DNA of 33,867 nucleotides from Segetibacter sp. (GCA_025963675.1 JAOQAJ010000080.1:1-33867); one strand, 5' to 3'; shown: positions 7,661 to 16,650, counted from the first letter of the stretch. The notes: generated by a model from the sequence alone, not told the origin. Translations and numbers: made by a program.

Positions 7661-10600
7661 ATGAAAACAATGTTTACATCCAAAAAATGGGTTTACATGC
7701 TTGCTTTTCTATGTTCTTCACTGTTGAGTTATACAGTGAGCGCTCAAAGATCAGCAGCGAAATGCGCGGGCTTTACTGCCAGGATTACAAATGGCTCAGT
7801 TCTTAATCTCTGTAGTGGCTCATCAATTACGCTTTCCGCTGAGCCTGCAAATAGAGAGTACTCCTTTCAATGGCAGGTACAAACTACAGCCGGAGGGCCT
7901 TTTACAAGTATTTCAGGTGCGACCGGCTCTACTTATTCGGTGAATAGCCTGGCAGCTTACCGGGTTTACATTTCAACCGGTTCGTGCGTAGACACTTCCG
8001 GTATTACTTCCGTTATCAGGATAACACCTGAAGGTGGTAAAATTACAGCGGCTACTACTGGCGCTATTTGCCAGGGAGAGCCAGGCGGTTTGGTTACCGG
8101 TAGCCAGGTAGCAGGAGCAGATGTAGGCATCATTACATATACCTGGGAAAGAAGTGAATCTAGCGGCGTATGGACAGCGATAGAGGATGCAACCGCAAAG
8201 GATTATGCTGTTAGCAATCTTTTTAAAACAACTGCTTTTCGTCGCGTATCACATGACAATTGTGGTAACACGGCGTATTCAAATGTGCTAACCTTAGCAA
8301 CAACCCCTGATGTGGTTGCCGGAACTATTAGCCCTATGACACAAACAATCAGTATCGGTGCAACACCTGCTGCGTTAACATCAGTAACAGCAGCAAGTGG
8401 CGGTAGCGGAGACTTTACTTACCAATGGCAGTCTTCTATTTTCGAAAGAGGCACTTTCGTTGATATTCCAGGTGCTACTTCAGCGACTTATTCGCCCGGT
8501 CCGTTGAGTCAAACAACTTACTTCAGAAGAACAGCTAAAGATGTCCGTTGCTTTAATATAGGTAATACTGGTGTGGCAACTGTATTCGTGATCAATTCTC
8601 CACTGAATGCCGGTTCATTTACCATTGGTTCAAGCTGCTTTTTTCCAGGCTTCCCTCCTGCTGCATTAATGACAGCATATGAACCAACCGGTGGGCTGGC
8701 ACCTTATAAAGTAGAATGGCAGTCAAGCACCGATAACGTAAACTTTACCTCAATTCCAGGGGCTTCAGAGTCACGTTATCAGCCAGGGATCCTTACTCAA
8801 TCTACTTATTTTAGAAAAAAGGTAACAGATGCAGCCGGAACAGTTGCATACTCAGGATCTGAATTGATAACAATGGTTGATTCGCCATTAACCGGCGGTA
8901 CCATAAAAGCTACAAGCAACGTTGCTTGTCTCGGTTCATCCCCGGCCGAAATTACCAGCACGGGTTCGCCAACCGGGTACGGTGGTGGGCTCGGTTACCA
9001 GTGGCAGTATATGAACTCAACAACTGGTGGATGGAAAAATATAGAGGGACAAGTACGTGCCAGTTTTATTCCTGACCCAATAACTGAAAAAACCACATTC
9101 AGAAGATTGGCAATTGAAAACTGCGGTACAAATCAAAGAAGTGTATCATCAAACGAGGTTGTTATCGATATCAGGCCGGCGCTTATAGCAGGAGATATTG
9201 AACCTACATCACAAATGATCCGCAGGGGTGGAACACCTGTCCCACTAAGATCAGTTGCCGGTCCTTCAGGTGGTACAGGTTCTTATAACGTAAGTTGGGA
9301 AAATGCAAATCTTGCTGTCGGTCCATGGGATACAATTCCTTCAGAACATTCTCTTAGTTACCAACCACCTTCTCTTACTCAATCGGCTTATTACAGAAGG
9401 GTCGTAACGGATAACAATTGCCTTGCAACCAAGTATACTTATGTTGTTGAGGTTTATTTAAACAATGCACCACCAATTGACCCTTGTCACCTTGGCGGTT
9501 CACAATGTGTATTCCCGGGGAACAGGCCAGGCTTAATAGATGGTGGCAGTATGGCGGTAACGGGTGGTGTTCCTCCTTATACCTATACATGGGAGACAAA
9601 AGGCATAACAGCCGGCACATGGGCGGTGATTTCAGGAGCTACTTCTGCAACATACCAGCCACAAATGATTACTCAGAGCACTCAATATAGAAGGAAAGTT
9701 ACTGATGCTGTTGGCGATGTCGCATACAGTGATCCTTTCACAATTGAGTATCATACTGCAGCATTAAACGCAGGTACAATAGGCATAAGTTCTTCAAACA
9801 TCGTTTGTGCAGGTTCTACACCTGGTGCGATTGAAAATGTTACAGGCGTTTCTGGCTACGGCGAAAATCCAAGGTATCAATGGCAAATGATGAATGAAGG
9901 TGGAAGCTGGACAAATATTTCAGGTGCAAATGAGCAAAGTTACCAGCCAGGCAATCTAACTCGAAGAACACACTTCCGCAGAGCAGTAACTGATATGTGT
10001 GGTGGCGTTACCCGTACAGCTTATTCAAATGAAGTAATATACGACCTGCCTGCTAACGTTAAACTACTTGCAGGTTTGGTCGATGCACCTTTCATCACTT
10101 GTTCAGGTACCGCTCCCGGTACTATTAAGAGCGTGCTGGAAGCATGCGGTGGTAACAGTAATCTTCACTACCAATGGGAAGTAATGCAGGGTGGAACATG
10201 GCAAACAATTGCAGGGGCTACTTCTGCATCCTATACTCCTGGTGCAATTAACGACAACACAACTTACCGTAGGAAAGTATATGATGATTGCGGAAATGTC
10301 GGTTACAGTAACCAGGTAGAGATCTTCGTTTACCCTGCTATTGAGCCAGGTATAATTGGCACCCCAACACAAACGGTTTGTATTGGTCAGGCTCCTGAGA
10401 AAATTAAGTTGATGACTAATTGCCATTATACAGACGGAACAGTTACTTATCAATGGCAAAGTGCAACAAGCATGACCGGAACATTTAGCGACATTAGCGG
10501 AGCTACAGCTGCAAGCTACCAACCTGCGGGCGGATCGGCTAACATGTACTATCGTCTTAAGGTGAAAAGTACAACTTGTGCTGCGATTGCTTATACTAAT

Positions 10601-10906
10601 GTTGTGTCAGTTCTGGTAAATACAGGTTGCCGCGCCCCAAGTCTTCGGGTTACTTATGCCCCTGAAGAAATAAAGGTTTACCCAAATCCTTTAACCGGAA
10701 ATTCCATTAAAGTTGAAGGCGAGATAAAAGGCAAACCAAGTGTAAGGTTATTAAATTCTGAAGGGCGTGTAATACCTGTTACCATTTCACAGGCTGGTAC
10801 GCACCTGATGAATGTGTCATTGCCAGGAGTGCATTCAAAAGGAATGTATTTGTTAACTGTTACAGATGAAAAAGGAAGTTGGACAAAAAAGATAATTGTT
10901 CAATAA
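7661..10906 (+). CDS. Large secreted protein with about ten Ig-like repeats and a T9SS type A sorting domain
   Basis: A 1081-residue exported protein. A signal peptide is evident (basic MKTMFTSKKW, hydrophobic core, cleavage likely after residue 28, VSA-QR). The body is a chain of about ten divergent modules, most spaced roughly 90-100 residues apart. Each has a tryptophan core such as YQWQ, then an IxGAT(S)xxYxPG turn, then TYFRRxVTD, often followed by CG and AYSN. Clear copies contain FQWQ, YTWE, YQWQ, VEWQ, YQWQ, VSWE, YTWE, YQWQ, YQWE and YQWQ. The last 80 or so residues (KVYPNPLTGNSIKVEG to KKIIVQ) are a T9SS type A tail that targets the protein for outer-membrane secretion and cell-surface anchoring. 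No catalytic domain is visible, so an adhesive or structural role is inferred. A single-gene unit ending in a strong terminator. Confidence 0.9.
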   Translation: MKTMFTSKKWVYMLAFLCSSLLSYTVSAQRSAAKCAGFTARITNGSVLNLCSGSSITLSAEPANREYSFQWQVQTTAGGPFTSISGATGSTYSVNSLAAYRVYISTGSCVDTSGITSVIRITPEGGKITAATTGAICQGEPGGLVTGSQVAGADVGIITYTWERSESSGVWTAIEDATAKDYAVSNLFKTTAFRRVSHDNCGNTAYSNVLTLATTPDVVAGTISPMTQTISIGATPAALTSVTAASGGSGDFTYQWQSSIFERGTFVDIPGATSATYSPGPLSQTTYFRRTAKDVRCFNIGNTGVATVFVINSPLNAGSFTIGSSCFFPGFPPAALMTAYEPTGGLAPYKVEWQSSTDNVNFTSIPGASESRYQPGILTQSTYFRKKVTDAAGTVAYSGSELITMVDSPLTGGTIKATSNVACLGSSPAEITSTGSPTGYGGGLGYQWQYMNSTTGGWKNIEGQVRASFIPDPITEKTTFRRLAIENCGTNQRSVSSNEVVIDIRPALIAGDIEPTSQMIRRGGTPVPLRSVAGPSGGTGSYNVSWENANLAVGPWDTIPSEHSLSYQPPSLTQSAYYRRVVTDNNCLATKYTYVVEVYLNNAPPIDPCHLGGSQCVFPGNRPGLIDGGSMAVTGGVPPYTYTWETKGITAGTWAVISGATSATYQPQMITQSTQYRRKVTDAVGDVAYSDPFTIEYHTAALNAGTIGISSSNIVCAGSTPGAIENVTGVSGYGENPRYQWQMMNEGGSWTNISGANEQSYQPGNLTRRTHFRRAVTDMCGGVTRTAYSNEVIYDLPANVKLLAGLVDAPFITCSGTAPGTIKSVLEACGGNSNLHYQWEVMQGGTWQTIAGATSASYTPGAINDNTTYRRKVYDDCGNVGYSNQVEIFVYPAIEPGIIGTPTQTVCIGQAPEKIKLMTNCHYTDGTVTYQWQSATSMTGTFSDISGATAASYQPAGGSANMYYRLKVKSTTCAAIAYTNVVSVLVNTGCRAPSLRVTYAPEEIKVYPNPLTGNSIKVEGEIKGKPSVRLLNSEGRVIPVTISQAGTHLMNVSLPGVHSKGMYLLTVTDEKGSWTKKIIVQ

Positions 10907-10934
10907 AAAAACACAGGTTAAATAAACAAAAAGG

Positions 10935-10959
10935 CCGGGCTTTATAAGCCCGGTTTTTT
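10935..10959 (+). terminator. Terminator of the Ig-repeat surface protein
   Basis: A perfect eight-base-pair stem (CCGGGCTT / AAGCCCGG) with loop TAT is followed by TTTTTT, 28 bases after the stop. Confidence 0.92.
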
Positions 10960-11093
10960 GTTTGTTTTTATTTACCGTTGTCACAATCAGCATCCCTAAT
11001 TGCCGCTATTATCCCCTTTCAAAAACGGTGGTGGATTGTATCTTGCATATAAATTCAAATCGTTTTTTCCAACTAGCTTTTAAACGAGATATT

Positions 11094-11516
11094 ATGTCAA
11101 GGATAAAATTGTCGATAAACATTAATGCTACGAAAGAGAAAGTTTGGGAAACACTTTGGACTGACTCCACCTACAGACAGTGGACAGCACCTTTCACAGA
11201 AGGTTCTTATGCTGAAAGCGATTGGAATGAAGGAAGTAGGATCGTGTTCCTTACACCGAGTGGTGAGGGAATGTTTAGCGTTATTGAGAGGAAAATACCC
11301 AACAAGCAAATGAGCTTCCGACACCTGGGCGAAATAAAGAACGGGGTTGACGAACCTAAAGATTGGGACGAAGCAACCGAGAATTATTACCTGGAAGAAA
11401 AAAACGGCGTAACTGAACTGGTTGTTGAAATGGGAAGCACGGAAGATTTTGAGCAACACTTAAGAAATACTTTTCCAAAAGCACTGGAAATACTGAAACG
11501 TATTTGTGAACAATAA
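11094..11516 (+). CDS. SRPBCC / AHSA1-like domain protein
   Basis: A 140-residue cytoplasmic protein of the START/SRPBCC superfamily (Aha1 C-terminal-like branch). The N-terminus IKLSININATKEKVWETLW, then YRQWTAPFTEGSYAESDW and GSRIVFL, is the usual opening strand, helix and WTxP loop. The C-terminal FPKALEILKRI matches the long helix closing the hydrophobic pocket. The frame is open back to 10962, but homology begins at the ATG at 11094, and a TATCTTGC box at 11038-11045 would give a leader of about 45 bases. Such proteins bind hydrophobic ligands or act as co-chaperone-like factors; the ligand is unknown. It converges with the E1 gene. Confidence 0.85.
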   Translation: MSRIKLSININATKEKVWETLWTDSTYRQWTAPFTEGSYAESDWNEGSRIVFLTPSGEGMFSVIERKIPNKQMSFRHLGEIKNGVDEPKDWDEATENYYLEEKNGVTELVVEMGSTEDFEQHLRNTFPKALEILKRICEQ

Positions 11517-11632
11517 CAAAGTAGGCTAAACTAAAACCTCAACCTTCATTTTTGCGCTAAATATGTAAATCAGTATTGGACTTAACATTCAGGAAGTTGC
11601 TTTAGTATTGCCAGAACAAGCCGAATAATGAT

Positions 11633-11660
11633 GTACTGATAAACGGAGCGTCGCAACAAT
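11633..11660 (+). repeat. Single arm of the dispersed GCGWCGCAAC repeat
   Basis: This copy begins GTACTGATAAACGGA, continues GCGTCGCAACAAT, and closely matches the arm at 673-704. It lies in the 177-base convergent gap between the SRPBCC gene and the E1 gene. No second arm is visible nearby. Confidence 0.7.
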
Positions 11661-11693
11661 TGCCGCAATAAGATTGAAAGATTGCTTCCAAAT

Positions 11694-14078
11694 CTACTCC
11701 GCCATCATTTCCTGAATCACCTCAACAATATCTTCCACATTTGGCTTACTAAAATAATCTCCATCGCTTCCATACGAGGGACGATGCGCTTGTGATGTAA
11801 TTGTTCTTGCTGCCACATCTAAGTACCGATAACCATTTTGTTCTTCCAACACCCTGTTGTACATGTATGCAGAAGCGCCGCCGGGAACATCTTCATCAAT
11901 AAAGACAATTCGATTAGTCTTTTTGAGGGAAGCTAAAATTGTAAGTGGACGATCGAAAGGCACCAGAGTTTGTACATCTATGATCTCGCAACTTACGCCC
12001 AGCCTTTGCAATGTGTTAGCTGCTTCGTTTACTATTCGTAATGTAGAGCCATAAGAAACAAGCGTTACATCTTCTCCGTCACGAAGAATTTCAGGCATAC
12101 CGAGAGGCACCCTGAAATCAAGTAAATTAGAAGGTAATTTTTCTTTTAGACGATAACCATTTAAACTTTCAATCATCAGCCCGGGGTCGTTTGCGTCAAG
12201 CAAAGTATTGTACATACCTGCGGCCTGAACCATGTTTCTTGGAACGCAAATAAATATTCCTCTTAATGCATTTATGATCATCCCCATCGGAGATCCACTG
12301 TGCCAAATGCCCTCTAGTCGGTGACCGCGGGTGCGCACAATGAGCGGGCAACTCTGAAGGCCTTTTGTTCTGTAATGTGTTGTTGCTACGTCATCCGCCA
12401 ACGGCTGCAAACCATACAACAGGTAATCCAGATATTGTATTTCAGCTATAGGGCGAAGGCCACGTAAAGCCATTCCCAATCCTTGCCCAATTATCGAAAG
12501 TTCGCGAATACCAGTATCGAAAATGCGATGGGAACCATGTTTCTCCTGAAGCCCCGAAAACCCCTGGTTTACGTCCCCGATTTTTCCAACATCTTCACCA
12601 AAAGCAAGCACTTTTTTGTTTGATGAAAATAAAAGATCGAAGTATTTATTGAGGATTTCGTATCCATTTACTATTCGCGCATCTTCGGCATATGTAGCTT
12701 TTACCTCCGATACCGTTAAGGCAGATTTTGATCCTTCATTATACAAATGCGTATTGAATAAAAGTTTATTTTCCTTCTTCAATTCCTTGTAATAATTCCT
12801 TATTTCCTTTGCTGCGGGAAGTATTTGCAATGCCGTGCTTAACGTCTTCATTATGTCACGACGAAGCGGCTCGCGATTTGTTTGAAGTTCGGTTATTAGT
12901 TTTTTAATCTCCTCTGATCTTGCTGTATTTTGCCTGGCTACGGCGGTAATTAGCTGCACTACTTTGGTAACCTGTTTTTTTATTGGCGCAACAAAACCAT
13001 CCCACGCTTTTGCCTTGCTTGTCCTGACGTATTCTTTGGCAGCAGATTCTATATCAGATAGCTCCTCTTCTGCGGCAAGACCATTGGCAATAATCCATTC
13101 CCTGAATTTTTTGATACAATCCCACTCCTTTTCCCATTGCAGTCTTTCGTGGCTTTTGTACCGCTCATGACTTCCACTGGTAGAGTGTCCTTGCGGTTGA
13201 GTGATCTCCTCAACATGAAAAAGTGCAGGCGTATGCGTTTCACGCATTTCATCTAAAGCTGCTTCAAAAACTTCGCACATCCCTGCATAATCCCAGCCGT
13301 TTACTTTATAGATATTAATTCCATTGGTGAGTTGGTTTTTTTGAAACCCGGACAATGCTTCAGAAATCGAACCCTTTGTAGTTTGGTACTTTTTAGGCAC
13401 GGAAATGCCATATCCATCATCCCATACAAAAATGGCTAATGGCACCTGCATTACGCTTGCGGCATTTACCGTTTCCCAAAAATGACCTTCAGAAGTACTT
13501 GCATCGCCGATAGTGCAAAAGCAAATTTCGTTGCCGTTGTTGCTAAGATTGATTAGCTCTTTTGTGTCACCCAGGTTTCTAAATGCTTTTGAAGCCAGCG
13601 CCAAGCCTAATGCACGTGGCATTTGCCCGGCTGTAGGTGCTATATCAGCAGAAATATTTTTAAGGTTGGCCAGGTCAAGCCAATTACCATCATCATCAAC
13701 AAATCTGGTAGCAAAGTGAGAATTCATTTGACGACCCGCACTAAAGGGATCGTTGTTAATATCAGGGTCAGAATACAATTGAGCAAAAAATTGCTGAACA
13801 TTTGCAAGACCTGTCGAAAACATAAAAGTCTGGTCACGATAATATCCAGAGCGAAAATCACCATTTTTAAAAAACTTAGCCATGGCAATTTGTGCCACCT
13901 CTTTTCCATCGCCAAAAATTCCAAATTTTGCCTTACCTGTCAGCACTTCTCTTCTGCCGAGTAAGCTCGCTTCCCGGCTTTCCATCGCAATCTTGTAATC
14001 CTGTAAAACCTCCTGCCTAAACCTGTCATACGACATCACCTCCTCACCAACCTCCGTATTGAAATGCTGATTCTCCAT
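11694..14078 (-). CDS. Fused alpha/beta E1 component of a 2-oxoacid dehydrogenase (branched-chain type)
   Basis: A 794-residue thiamine-diphosphate enzyme in which the E1 alpha and beta subunits are one chain. The alpha part (about 1-350) has YYRDQ (79-83), the thiamine motif start GDASTSEG (191-198) and WDDGYGISVP (219-228). The beta part (about 460-794) has FGEDVGKIGDVNQG, then FDTGIRE, EIQYLDYLLYGLQPL, and the transketolase C-terminal region VTLVSYGSTL to IVFIDEDVPGG. Such E1 proteins decarboxylate 2-oxoacids and pass the acyl group to a lipoyl E2; no E2 or E3 gene is nearby. The thiamine motif is GDA rather than the usual GDG. The start was placed at the ATG at 14078 rather than the TTG two codons upstream; MSYDRF at 14036 is another option. 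Confidence 0.9.
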   Translation of the reverse strand: MENQHFNTEVGEEVMSYDRFRQEVLQDYKIAMESREASLLGRREVLTGKAKFGIFGDGKEVAQIAMAKFFKNGDFRSGYYRDQTFMFSTGLANVQQFFAQLYSDPDINNDPFSAGRQMNSHFATRFVDDDGNWLDLANLKNISADIAPTAGQMPRALGLALASKAFRNLGDTKELINLSNNGNEICFCTIGDASTSEGHFWETVNAASVMQVPLAIFVWDDGYGISVPKKYQTTKGSISEALSGFQKNQLTNGINIYKVNGWDYAGMCEVFEAALDEMRETHTPALFHVEEITQPQGHSTSGSHERYKSHERLQWEKEWDCIKKFREWIIANGLAAEEELSDIESAAKEYVRTSKAKAWDGFVAPIKKQVTKVVQLITAVARQNTARSEEIKKLITELQTNREPLRRDIMKTLSTALQILPAAKEIRNYYKELKKENKLLFNTHLYNEGSKSALTVSEVKATYAEDARIVNGYEILNKYFDLLFSSNKKVLAFGEDVGKIGDVNQGFSGLQEKHGSHRIFDTGIRELSIIGQGLGMALRGLRPIAEIQYLDYLLYGLQPLADDVATTHYRTKGLQSCPLIVRTRGHRLEGIWHSGSPMGMIINALRGIFICVPRNMVQAAGMYNTLLDANDPGLMIESLNGYRLKEKLPSNLLDFRVPLGMPEILRDGEDVTLVSYGSTLRIVNEAANTLQRLGVSCEIIDVQTLVPFDRPLTILASLKKTNRIVFIDEDVPGGASAYMYNRVLEEQNGYRYLDVAARTITSQAHRPSYGSDGDYFSKPNVEDIVEVIQEMMAE

Positions 14079-14255
14079 ATGCAAACTTATAAATAATGGC
14101 GGTGCAAACTTATTTGTGTTAAAAAATACAACTTATTAAACTTCTATATAATTTACAGGTCAGAATTGCGTTTCTAAATATCAACAGACACAATTAATAA
14201 AATCTTAAAAACAGTAAGGGTAAGAAACCGGCACTATTATTTCTTACCAAAGCAA

Positions 14256-14263
14256 TAACTTTA
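14256..14263 (+). promoter_or_regulatory. Possible -7 promoter box of the first DUF1573 gene
   Basis: TAACTTTA matches TAnnTTTG except at the last base and lies 23 bases before the preferred ATG at 14287. No strong -33 was seen. Confidence 0.35.
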
Positions 14264-14286
14264 CAATCTTAAAAATGATTTTTCAA

Positions 14287-14772
14287 ATGAAAAAAATTAC
14301 TCTTGTTCTTACCAGTTTATTTGTTGCTGCTCTTGTAAATGCACAAACGCCAGCTGTTTCGTCAACTGCAAGCACTACTCAAACTACACCTAAGGCAGAC
14401 ATCTCCAAAGTTCTGGAATTTAAAGAAGAAAATCATGATTTTGGAAAAATCCCATACGGTAAACCAGTTGAGTTTGATGTTGCCATCAAAAACATAGGTA
14501 CAGAGCCAGTAAAGGTTGAAAATGTGAAGGTAGCGTGCGGATGTACAACTCCTAAATTTGAACAAGGTAAAGCTTATGCTCCTGGTGAAACTTTCAAAGT
14601 TACTTTAGGCTTTAGCGGATACACTGAAGGCCCATTTGAAAAATATGTAGATATTTTCTTCAGCAATGGATTAACAAAGCAAATCAAGTTTCACGGTACT
14701 GGTTACAAAGTCGCTGAAACTCCGGCTCCTGCAAATACAGGAGTTCAAAAATTGAAAAACGCCGGCAAATAA
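14287..14772 (+). CDS. DUF1573 domain exported protein (first of a tandem pair)
   Basis: A 161-residue protein with a signal peptide (MKKITLVLTSLFVAALVNAQ, cleavage probably at NA-Q), a Thr/Ser-rich linker, and one DUF1573 Ig-like domain. Domain landmarks are NHDFGKIPYGKP, IKNIGTEPV and the cysteine motif VACGCTTPKF. DUF1573 is an ASH/MSP-like beta sandwich common in secreted Bacteroidota proteins; its function is not established. An ATG at 14275 is in frame, but the Lys-rich signal sequence argues for 14287. The next gene encodes a paralog with the same domain and CGCTTP motif, separated by a terminator-like hairpin, so the pair arose by duplication. Confidence 0.88.
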   Translation: MKKITLVLTSLFVAALVNAQTPAVSSTASTTQTTPKADISKVLEFKEENHDFGKIPYGKPVEFDVAIKNIGTEPVKVENVKVACGCTTPKFEQGKAYAPGETFKVTLGFSGYTEGPFEKYVDIFFSNGLTKQIKFHGTGYKVAETPAPANTGVQKLKNAGK

Positions 14773-14790
14773 AAATATAATTAAACCAGA

Positions 14791-14823
14791 AAGGTTGTTT
14801 GAATAAAATCGACAACCTTTTTA
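14791..14823 (+). terminator. Hairpin between the two DUF1573 genes
   Basis: The stem AAGGTTGT (14791-14798) pairs with ACAACCTT (14812-14819) around a 13-base loop and is followed by four T. It begins 18 bases after the first stop and ends 13 bases before the next start, so it probably lowers rather than blocks read-through. Confidence 0.75.
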
Positions 14824-14836
14824 ATATCCTCAAAAC

Positions 14837-15235
14837 ATGAAAAAAATAATATTCCTGGTTATCGCAGTATTAAGTATTGCAACTGTTTTTGCACAAGCCA
14901 AAGCACCAATTAAGTTCAAAGAAGTTAAACATAGTTTTGGTAAAATAAAACAAAATGTTCCTGCAACATACACGTTTACTTTTACCAATACCTCAAACAC
15001 TCCGGTAATTATTGAAAGTGCAACAGCTGAGTGCGGATGTACTACGCCTGAATATCCAAAAGGAGTAGTTGCAAAAGGAGCTACAAATAAAATAACAGTC
15101 ACTTACAATGCAGCTACGATTGGTAGTTTCACCAAAAAAGTTACAGTTAGAGTTGCGAAAGCTGCTGATCCAATTATTTTAACGATAGACGGAGAAGTAG
15201 TTGACGCAAAAGCAACCGCGAAAACAGGAAAATAA
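14837..15235 (+). CDS. DUF1573 domain exported protein (second of a tandem pair)
   Basis: A 132-residue paralog of the upstream gene. It has a signal peptide (MKKIIFLVIAVLSIATVFAQ), then a single DUF1573 domain: KHSFGKIKQNVPATYTFTFTN, the motif AECGCTTPEYP and a final strand ILTIDGEVV. The C-terminus is Lys/Ala/Thr-rich. It lacks the Ser/Thr linker of its neighbour. The conserved CGCTTP in both suggests that the cysteines are structural or form a disulfide after export, which is an inference. A strong terminator follows at 15256. Confidence 0.88.
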   Translation: MKKIIFLVIAVLSIATVFAQAKAPIKFKEVKHSFGKIKQNVPATYTFTFTNTSNTPVIIESATAECGCTTPEYPKGVVAKGATNKITVTYNAATIGSFTKKVTVRVAKAADPIILTIDGEVVDAKATAKTGK

Positions 15236-15255
15236 CTTTTTAATACAAATTTTCT

Positions 15256-15282
15256 AAAAGCCGCCAATTTGGTGGCTTTTTT
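15256..15282 (+). terminator. Terminator after the DUF1573 pair
   Basis: An 11-base-pair stem (AAAAGCCGCCA / TGGTGGCTTTT, one G-T pair) with loop ATT runs into a T tract, 20 bases after the stop. Confidence 0.92.
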
Positions 15283-15315
15283 ATTGTTGACCATAACTAT
15301 CCTACATACCTCTAT

Positions 15316-15323
15316 TATCTTTG
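15316..15323 (+). promoter_or_regulatory. -7 box four bases before the aminotransferase start
   Basis: TATCTTTG is an exact match to TAnnTTTG, and the ATG begins at 15328. The transcription start would fall at or next to the ATG, implying a leaderless mRNA. A TTG at 15287-15289 is farther away (26 bases) than the usual -33 spacing. Confidence 0.6.
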
Positions 15324-15327
15324 CGCG

Positions 15328-16524
15328 ATGTTAACTATTAGTCAGCGTGGTCAATCAATGCCCGCTTCCCCAATAAGAAAACTGGTTCCTTTTGCTGAAG
15401 CAGCAAAGAAAAAAGGTATTAGAGTCTACCATCTTAATATAGGTCAGCCTGATATCGAAACTCCGAAAATGGTATTGGATGCGGTGAGAAACAGCAACTT
15501 TTCAATTTTAGAATATAGCCATAGTGCTGGCAACGAAAGCTATCGCAGAAAATTAGTTCAATACTATGCTTCGGTTGGAATTGATGTCGATTACAACCAG
15601 ATCATTATAACTACCGGAGGCAGTGAAGCCATTTTGTTTGGTTTTATGACCTGCCTCGATGCTGGTGATGAGGTAATTATTCCTGAGCCCTTTTATGCAA
15701 ACTACAATGGCTTTGCTGTGGAAGCTGGTGTACATGTGGTACCGATAACGTCACGAATAGAAACAGGTTTTGCACTTCCGCCAATCGAAGATTTTGAAAA
15801 GGTTATTACCCGGCGAACAAAAGCTATTGTTATCTGCAATCCAAACAATCCAACCGGTTATTCATATAGCCGTAACGAGATGGAGCAATTGAAAGAACTG
15901 ATAAAGAAACATAACCTGTATCTATTTTCCGACGAAGCTTATCGTGAGTTTACCTACGAAGAAAAGCAGGTGAGCGCCATGCATTTAGAAGGAGTAGATG
16001 AGAATGTAATCATCATGGATACGATTAGCAAAAGGTACAGTGCATGCGGTGGACGTATAGGAGCATTTGTCACCAAAAACAAAGCCGTGCTAGATGCAAC
16101 GATGAAGTTTGCACAGGCGCGTTTAAGCCCCCCAAGTTTTGCGCAGATTGCTGGTGAAGCTGCCATTGACCTGCCTTCTGATTACTTTAATACTACCAAA
16201 GAAGAATATCGAAGCCGCCGCGATTTAATTGTAAAACGCTTAAATGCTATGGAAGGTGTTTTCTGTCCCAACCCCGGTGGCGCCTTTTATGCCATGGCCA
16301 AATTACCGATAGATGATAGTGACCGGTTTTGCCAGTGGCTGTTAGAAAGTTTCGAGTACAATGGAGCAACGCTAATGCTGGCCCCCGCGAGCGGTTTTTA
16401 TGGTACGCCCGGATTGGGAAAGCAAGAGGTAAGGCTCGCTTATGTTCTTAATCTTACCGCCATTGACGCTGCTATGAATTGCCTTGAGCATGCTCTAAAA
16501 GCTTATCCGGGAAAAACCTGTTGA
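15328..16524 (+). CDS. Class I/II pyridoxal-phosphate aminotransferase (aspartate aminotransferase-like)
   Basis: A 398-residue fold-type I aminotransferase, full length. Visible active-site features are NPNNPTG (171-177), with the Asn that contacts PLP; SDEAY (201-205), with the Asp that pairs with the pyridine nitrogen; the Schiff-base lysine K235 in SKRYSACGGRIG; and a C-terminal substrate-carboxylate Arg in QEVRLAY. The family exchanges amino groups between amino acids and 2-oxoacids in the cytoplasm. The exact substrate (Asp, aromatic or branched) is not clear from sequence, and there is no biosynthetic operon around it. The gene is monocistronic, lying between two terminator-like hairpins. 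Confidence 0.9.
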   Translation: MLTISQRGQSMPASPIRKLVPFAEAAKKKGIRVYHLNIGQPDIETPKMVLDAVRNSNFSILEYSHSAGNESYRRKLVQYYASVGIDVDYNQIIITTGGSEAILFGFMTCLDAGDEVIIPEPFYANYNGFAVEAGVHVVPITSRIETGFALPPIEDFEKVITRRTKAIVICNPNNPTGYSYSRNEMEQLKELIKKHNLYLFSDEAYREFTYEEKQVSAMHLEGVDENVIIMDTISKRYSACGGRIGAFVTKNKAVLDATMKFAQARLSPPSFAQIAGEAAIDLPSDYFNTTKEEYRSRRDLIVKRLNAMEGVFCPNPGGAFYAMAKLPIDDSDRFCQWLLESFEYNGATLMLAPASGFYGTPGLGKQEVRLAYVLNLTAIDAAMNCLEHALKAYPGKTC

Positions 16525-16560
16525 TGTTGACTTTTAGATGTAGCTATAAATATTCATTGA

Positions 16561-16596
16561 ACAAATGCTCGGTTATTTTTTGATACCGGCATTTGT
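16561..16596 (+). terminator. Possible weak terminator after the aminotransferase
   Basis: ACAAATGC (16561-16568) pairs with GCATTTGT (16589-16596), and CGG/CCG inside extends the stem past one bulged T. Only CTTT follows, so termination is uncertain. The 3' side overlaps the 70-base repeat shared with 23898-23969. Confidence 0.45.
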
Positions 16597-16650
16597 CTTT
16601 ATAGCATCATCGTTGCGTCGCAATCACTTTATCGGCAAATCTTTTGGCAT
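16580..16650 (-). repeat. Dispersed repeat, extended form (copy 1)
   Basis: The core arm at 16600-16630 (minus orientation, containing ATCGTTGCGTCGCAATCAC on the plus strand) matches 23919-23949 at 29 of 31 positions. Similarity continues on both sides, starting with TTGATACCG, for about 70 bases. It is intergenic between the aminotransferase and Nif3. Confidence 0.75.

Noticed and set aside
10103-10522. A 139-residue minus-strand frame inside the Ig-repeat protein
   Set aside because: It is antisense to a strongly supported gene and shows no domain; its length comes from the repeat composition of the sense gene.
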